DNA from: Pseudomonadota bacterium
GTDB taxonomy: Bacteria > Myxococcota_A > Bradymonadia > UBA4248
Reading direction: 5' to 3'
NCBI GenBank assembly: GCA_009786045.1
Contig: WQTY01000054.1
Span: forward strand, 1-9,529
Length of the DNA: 9,529 nt
In this document: piece by piece, positions 5,827 through 9,529 of the stretch
Position numbering within the stretch: the stretch's first letter is position 1
Layout of the letters: each line of letters starts with the position of its first letter
Program-made: the position numbers and the translations under genes
The notes under the pieces: model-generated
What the model was told of the DNA's origin: nothing
Seen by the model: only the letters and a program-made list of their open reading frames with translations
Database searches by the model: none

Positions 5827-8800
5827 TCAATCTACAGTCACACCACAATATTTCTCAAAAAACTTTGTCATCTTATCAATGACAGCTTGCTTCTTTTCAG
5901 CACGGCCGCCCCTGCCAAAGCGCGAAACGGGTGGCAGAAGTTTATCCATAGCAGTGCCGGTTGTTTTTAGGACGCCATCGCGGAAAGCCATGTCGATAAA
6001 ATGTCGGGTTTCTTCGTCTTTGAGATTTTCGTCAGCTATCAGCGCGGATAAGTCTTGCTCTTTTTGCACCTGTACAAAGCATTGCCAATCTTCGTCTACG
6101 TGCGTTGATACATTGACTTGTTCGACAAAGCGCTCAATCAGATCTTTTTTGCTTCGCAATGCCATGCTCGAAGTGACGGCCTTATGAATAGAAGCGAGTA
6201 TGTTTTTGTCTTCGCAGTTTGAGGCATGGTATTTTTCGACGAGCAAGAGGATGTAATCAATATTGACTTCGATTTGCTTGATAAGTTCGAGCTCAAAAAC
6301 AATATCATCATTGATGTTTTCTTTGTTGGCGTCGGTTTTGGGGCGAAGCGCCTGGTAGAGGTCGATATAGGTACTTTGGTAATCCTGAAAATCTCTGTCA
6401 GTGAGGATTTCATTTCCTGCAAACTCGTCGAATGCCGTGAGGATGTTTTTGATCCGAAGAATTGCGCTATATAAACGGATAAAATCTTTCTGCACTTCCT
6501 CCCCGACGATTGGCTCACCCATCGGAAATTGTGCCATAAGTTCCGCCATCAATTCGACATAGCCTGGTTTGTGTTCGCCATTTTGCTCGAACCCGTTGTA
6601 GTAATCCCTGTACGTTTTAAGAAGCACGATGCCGCCAGCATCCTTGTCGCCGAACAGGGCTATAGCATCGTCGGTCGCTTGTTTTAAGTCGCGGAAACAA
6701 ATGATATTGCCAAAGGTTTTGACGCTGTTCAGGATGCGATTCGTGCGAGAATATGCCTGAATTAAACCGTGATGCTTTAGGTTCTTGTCGACCCATAGGG
6801 TGTTAAGTGTGGTCGCATCGAAGCCTGTCAAAAACATGTTCACAACGATGAGCAAATCCACCTCGCGATTTTTTACTCGCTGCGAAAGGTCTTTGTAATA
6901 GTTTTGGAACTTATCCGACGAGGTATCATAATTCGTCTTAAACACGGTGTTATAGTCGGCAATGGCCGACTCCAAAAAATCGCGCGAGCTTTTGTCGAGC
7001 TTGTCGTTTTCGAAATCTTCGTCTGGCAATGTGTCTATTGGGTTGTCTTCTGGATCATCCTCGTTGGGGCTGTAACTGAATATCGTCGCGATGGTGAGGT
7101 TGTGGGGGGTAGGACTATTGGGGGCAGAAATTGTTCTGCCCCTACGATTTTGCCTCTTGAATTCTTCGTAATATTTCATCGCCATCGGGATAGAAGACAC
7201 GGCAAAAATCGAATTAAACCCCGCAACGCGCTGCCCTTTGAGGGCATAGAATTCATTGCGTTTCGTCTTTTGGTCGAAATGCTCAAGGATATAGTCGACA
7301 ACCGCGCGGATGCGCTCTGGTGACTCAAGTGCTTTGTTGGTGTCAATCGCCAGAACATCTTTGTCTGAAACATCCTCTTTCTGTTTGACCGTATTGATAA
7401 AATCGATGCGAAACGGCAGCACGTTGCCGTCATTAATGGCGTCTACAATCGTATACGTATGCAGCTTCTCGCCAAAAGTCTGTGGCGTTGTCTTTAGCAG
7501 TGCGCTGTTGTTTCCAAGCTTTGCACCGCTCGCAGCATTGACCGCAAAAATGGGCGTCCCCGTAAAACCGAAGATGTGGTAATGACGAAAGGCTTTGACG
7601 ATCTTTTGGTGCATATCGCCAAACTGCGAACGGTGGCATTCATCGAAAATGATGACGATATGCTTTTTGTAAATATCGTGTGCCTTACTTTTACTAACAA
7701 ACAGGCCAAGTTTTTGGATGGTCGTGATGATGATGCGGGCGCTTGGGTCTTCGAGCTGCTTTTGCAGCACCCGTGTTGACGTATTGCTGTTTGTCGCCCC
7801 CTTTTCGAACCGGTCGTATTCCTTCATCGTCTGATAATCGAGGTCTTTGCGGTCAACGACAAACAACACCTTGTCGACAGTATCAATTTTTGTGGCAAGC
7901 TGCGCCGTCTTAAAACTCGTCAGCGTCTTGCCGCTGCCCGTTGTGTGCCAGATATAGCCGCCTGCATCGGTTGTCCCTGTCTTTTTGTAGTTGGCCGAAA
8001 TGACGATGCGGGTCAAAATGCGTTCGGTTGCCGCAATTTGGTAGGGGCGCATGACAAGCAGCAATTCTTCACTGGTGAACACGCAATAACGGGTCAGGAT
8101 GTTTAACAATGTATGCTTGGCAAAAAATGTCTTCGTAAAATCGACGAGATCGGCAATTACCTTGTTATTTGCATCCGACCAGTAGGATGTAAACTCGAAA
8201 CTATTGCTCGTCTTTTTGCTCTTTCTGCGTTCGCCTTCGGCCAACTCTTTGATGTGTGCGTTACGGGTCGTGTTGGAGTAATACTTCGTACTCGTACCGT
8301 TGGAGATGACATAAATTTGCACATATTCATAAAGCCCGCTCGCTGCCCAAAAGCTTTCGCGCTGATAACGCTTAATCTGGTTAAACGCCTCACGAATCGC
8401 CACACCTCGGCGCTTTAGTTCGATATGCACGAGGGGCAACCCGTTGACAAGTATCGTCACGTCATAGCGAGCACCATGTGCTCCACCGCATTCTTCGTAT
8501 TGGTTGATGACCTGCAAACGGTTATTGTGGATGTTCTTTTTATCGATCAGGCACACGTTTTTCGTGCTGCCATCGTCACGTTTCAGAACCTGAACATGAT
8601 CATCCTGAATCTTTCTGCTTTTCTCGATGATGCCCTCATTGGCGCTCGCCAAACACTCGCCAAAGAACCGCCGCCATTCGTCATCTGAGAATGCAAAATC
8701 GTTCAACTTTTCGAGCTGTCGACGCAGATTCAACTTCAGAGCATCTTCGCAATTAAAGTACAGATATTCATACCCCTGTGCTTGCAGTTGTCTGATAAAT

Positions 8801-8913
8801 TCCTGCTCCAAATCCTCCTCGGATTGGTAACTGTCCGAACGGGCTTGTTCGGTTTCGTATTCGGCAACTACGGTCGCTTCGTCTGTGCTGGTGATGATGT
8901 TGTATTGGGTCAT
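5827..8913 (-). CDS. hsdR: Type I restriction enzyme R subunit (HsdR, EcoR124I-like)
   Basis: HsdR is the motor and nuclease subunit: with HsdM and HsdS it translocates DNA by ATP hydrolysis and cuts unmodified DNA. The 1028-residue product is full length. The nuclease domain shows Asp151, Glu165-Leu-Lys167 and the QxxxY motif at Gln179-Tyr183. The helicase core shows HTTGSGKT (323-330, Walker A), DECH (424-427), FTGTP (450-454), and a motif VI region HHGLIQAYSRTNRI (714-727). The rest is the helical C-terminal domain that docks on the methylase. All key residues are intact. The start MTQYN agrees with the family, though no clear ribosome site precedes it. Residues about 588-605 are encoded by an inserted GTAG palindrome. 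No hsdM or hsdS is visible; upstream lies a RAYT gene. It converges on the Fic gene with a 51-base gap. Unlike the HD gene on the same strand, it is not Gly/Val-poor, which fits a recent arrival. Confidence 0.96.
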   Translation of the reverse strand: MTQYNIITSTDEATVVAEYETEQARSDSYQSEEDLEQEFIRQLQAQGYEYLYFNCEDALKLNLRRQLEKLNDFAFSDDEWRRFFGECLASANEGIIEKSRKIQDDHVQVLKRDDGSTKNVCLIDKKNIHNNRLQVINQYEECGGAHGARYDVTILVNGLPLVHIELKRRGVAIREAFNQIKRYQRESFWAASGLYEYVQIYVISNGTSTKYYSNTTRNAHIKELAEGERRKSKKTSNSFEFTSYWSDANNKVIADLVDFTKTFFAKHTLLNILTRYCVFTSEELLLVMRPYQIAATERILTRIVISANYKKTGTTDAGGYIWHTTGSGKTLTSFKTAQLATKIDTVDKVLFVVDRKDLDYQTMKEYDRFEKGATNSNTSTRVLQKQLEDPSARIIITTIQKLGLFVSKSKAHDIYKKHIVIIFDECHRSQFGDMHQKIVKAFRHYHIFGFTGTPIFAVNAASGAKLGNNSALLKTTPQTFGEKLHTYTIVDAINDGNVLPFRIDFINTVKQKEDVSDKDVLAIDTNKALESPERIRAVVDYILEHFDQKTKRNEFYALKGQRVAGFNSIFAVSSIPMAMKYYEEFKRQNRRGRTISAPNSPTPHNLTIATIFSYSPNEDDPEDNPIDTLPDEDFENDKLDKSSRDFLESAIADYNTVFKTNYDTSSDKFQNYYKDLSQRVKNREVDLLIVVNMFLTGFDATTLNTLWVDKNLKHHGLIQAYSRTNRILNSVKTFGNIICFRDLKQATDDAIALFGDKDAGGIVLLKTYRDYYNGFEQNGEHKPGYVELMAELMAQFPMGEPIVGEEVQKDFIRLYSAILRIKNILTAFDEFAGNEILTDRDFQDYQSTYIDLYQALRPKTDANKENINDDIVFELELIKQIEVNIDYILLLVEKYHASNCEDKNILASIHKAVTSSMALRSKKDLIERFVEQVNVSTHVDEDWQCFVQVQKEQDLSALIADENLKDEETRHFIDMAFRDGVLKTTGTAMDKLLPPVSRFGRGGRAEKKQAVIDKMTKFFEKYCGVTVD
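7122..7145 (-). repeat. GTAG-headed REP palindrome 2, inside the hsdR frame
   Basis: On the minus strand GTAG (7145-7142) abuts GGGCAGAA, loop CAAT, TTCTGCCC (7141-7122), followed by further C residues. It shares GTAGGGGCAGA with the REP after recJ. It is translated as part of an Arg/Ser/Pro-rich stretch (about residues 588-605) between EEFKRQ and LTIATIFSY of HsdR, a known variable linker, and keeps the frame open. The insertion limits cannot be fixed without a relative lacking it; a plausible span is 7104-7146. Confidence 0.75.
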
Positions 8914-8948
8914 GGGGGCAACTCATTTTTTAAGGGAGATTTTGTGTT

Positions 8949-9036
8949 GCCGTGCTATCTCCCTGCCGGTCGATACGCACGGCGGTCTGCTATTTCCTTC
9001 GGGGTGCTGTGGCCCCCCTACGTCAATACGCAGACC
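8949..9036 (-). repeat. Two abutting, related hairpin units upstream of hsdR
   Basis: Unit 1 (8949-8983) has arms GCCGTGC and GCACGGC. Unit 2 (8984-9036) follows without a gap and has arms GGTCTGC and GCAGACC. Just inside the arms both share TAT[C/T]TCC[C/T]T on one side and GTC[G/A]ATAC on the other. The outer four base pairs of the stems differ, yet pairing is complete in each. Unit 2 carries a GTAG palindrome in its centre where unit 1 has only GCCG. The pair fills most of the 144 bases between the transposase and hsdR and would lie in the hsdR leader if transcription starts upstream. Confidence 0.7.
9001..9021 (-). repeat. GTAG-headed REP palindrome 3, upstream of hsdR
   Basis: On the minus strand GTAG (9021-9018) is followed by a G-run and an imperfect hairpin: GGGG with CCCC around a G/A mismatch, then GC with GC and a CACA loop. 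Its 5' flank GCGTATTGAC resembles the GCGATACGTC flank of the REP after recJ. The stem is less perfect than in the other two copies. Confidence 0.55.
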
Positions 9037-9057
9037 ACATGATTGAATATAAATTCT

Positions 9058-9529
9058 TCACGCCTGTATTGATTTTTTTGTATGAAAACGATCATTTAGC
9101 CATTTTATAGGATTGCGCTCTATATATCTCACAATTCGGTTGAATTCATCTTCATTGCGAATAATGCGGTCGTGAAACGACCGTTGCCATATGGAAAAAC
9201 CAATTTGCTTGCTCGTCATTGTTTTAAAACTTCGTACAAACGTTGAAATCAACGAGTGATGGACGTTGTTTACAACGTCCTCTGGTACGACTATTCCATC
9301 TCGTTCGACGTCCCTTCTGCTGCAATTGGATACAATCAAAATCATATGGATATGATTGGGCATAATGGCATACGTACCTAATTGGATGTCAGGATTACCG
9401 CCATTTTTCAAAATGGCCTCAGCGATCTTGCCATACGCCGATAATTTGATATTCGTCCCGTTCGTCCCGTTCGTCCCGTTCGTCCCGTTCGTCCCGTCGG
9501 TGTCCGCCGTTGGGGCCGTCGCCGTTGGG
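9058..9529 (-). CDS. REP-associated tyrosine transposase (RAYT, Y1/HUH family), 5' end outside the window
   Basis: RAYTs are single-domain relatives of IS200/IS605 TnpA that nick single-stranded DNA at REP hairpins. The frame is open from the right edge (9529) to the stop at 9058-9060; the start is not seen. Family features in order: IKLSAYGKIAEAI, then YAIMPNHIHMILIV with the HUH motif (HIH), a variable middle, STFVRSFKTMTSKQI, IWQRSFHDRIIRNEDEFNRI, and RYIERNPIKW whose Tyr is the likely catalytic residue. A start at TTG 9411 would discard conserved sequence, so the longer open frame is preferred. Upstream of IKLSA it encodes about five Gly-Thr-Asn repeats from a 9-base tandem repeat. It sits 144 bases upstream of hsdR on the same strand, next to one GTAG palindrome. 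Catalytic residues in the visible part look intact; whether the N-terminus is whole is unknown. Confidence 0.88.
   Translation of the reverse strand, partial: PTATAPTADTDGTNGTNGTNGTNGTNIKLSAYGKIAEAILKNGGNPDIQLGTYAIMPNHIHMILIVSNCSRRDVERDGIVVPEDVVNNVHHSLISTFVRSFKTMTSKQIGFSIWQRSFHDRIIRNEDEFNRIVRYIERNPIKWLNDRFHTKKSIQA
9261..9280. repeat. 20-base perfect palindrome within the transposase gene
   Basis: GGACGTTGT, two T bases, ACAACGTCC form a 9-base-pair perfect hairpin. It lies in the variable middle of the transposase, where it encodes part of PEDVVNNVHH. A smaller palindrome, CGTTGA-AA-TCAACG, lies at 9241-9254. Confidence 0.6.
9452..9496. repeat. 9-base tandem repeat, five units, in frame in the transposase
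   Basis: Five exact copies of TTCGTCCCG (9452-9496) are followed by degenerate GT/CCG-rich sequence up to the edge. On the minus strand it encodes Gly-Thr-Asn repeats. As the unit is a multiple of three, copy number changes would not break the frame. Confidence 0.9.

Noticed and set aside
9452..9496. Tandem repeat as a CRISPR array or iteron origin
   Set aside because: The 9-base units have no spacers, and the repeat is in frame within the transposase.

Overview
The window reads as bacterial chromosome, about half G+C, with standard codons. A small 2[4Fe-4S] ferredoxin suggests an organism with anaerobic-type metabolism, but nothing here fixes the lineage. Two parts differ sharply in base composition. 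From about 300 to 4870 the + strand is strongly G/T-rich whichever strand carries the gene. This looks like replication-strand skew in long-resident DNA. From about 4870 to the right edge the skew is gone and the genes are accessory or mobile: a Bro-N/Fic protein, a type I restriction subunit and a REP-associated transposase. I read that part as an acquired island inserted next to ilvE.

Layout, left to right. A 59-residue ferredoxin (-) ends in a clear intrinsic terminator. Next is a 302-residue HD-domain phosphohydrolase (-) whose N-terminal half looks like a second, decayed HD domain. Then come recJ (+, single-strand DNA exonuclease) and a class IV aminotransferase of the branched-chain type (ilvE, +). 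Six bases after ilvE starts a class III Fic protein with an N-terminal Bro-N domain (+). Converging on it is a full-length EcoR124I-like hsdR (-). At the right edge is the 3' part of a RAYT-type Y1 transposase (-), open to the edge and carrying an in-frame 9-base tandem repeat. No hsdM or hsdS lies in the window; if present they should be beyond the right edge.

The most distinctive content is a set of small palindromic repeats. One family is a two-hairpin element found just upstream of both recJ and ilvE, with paired base changes that keep a stem and with changed loops, plus a third inverted copy after recJ. A second family is GTAG followed by a hairpin, the known layout of REP sequences served by RAYT transposases. 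It occurs after recJ, inside the hsdR reading frame without breaking it, and upstream of hsdR within a pair of abutting hairpin units that share interior sequence but differ in stem sequence. Together with the RAYT this suggests a REP/RAYT system that has marked both the core and the island.

Functionally, recJ, ferredoxin and the aminotransferase are housekeeping genes that do not form an evident pathway. HsdR and Bro-N/Fic probably belong to a defence island: HsdR translocates and cuts DNA, and the Fic protein probably AMPylates a host target such as a type II topoisomerase to halt growth.
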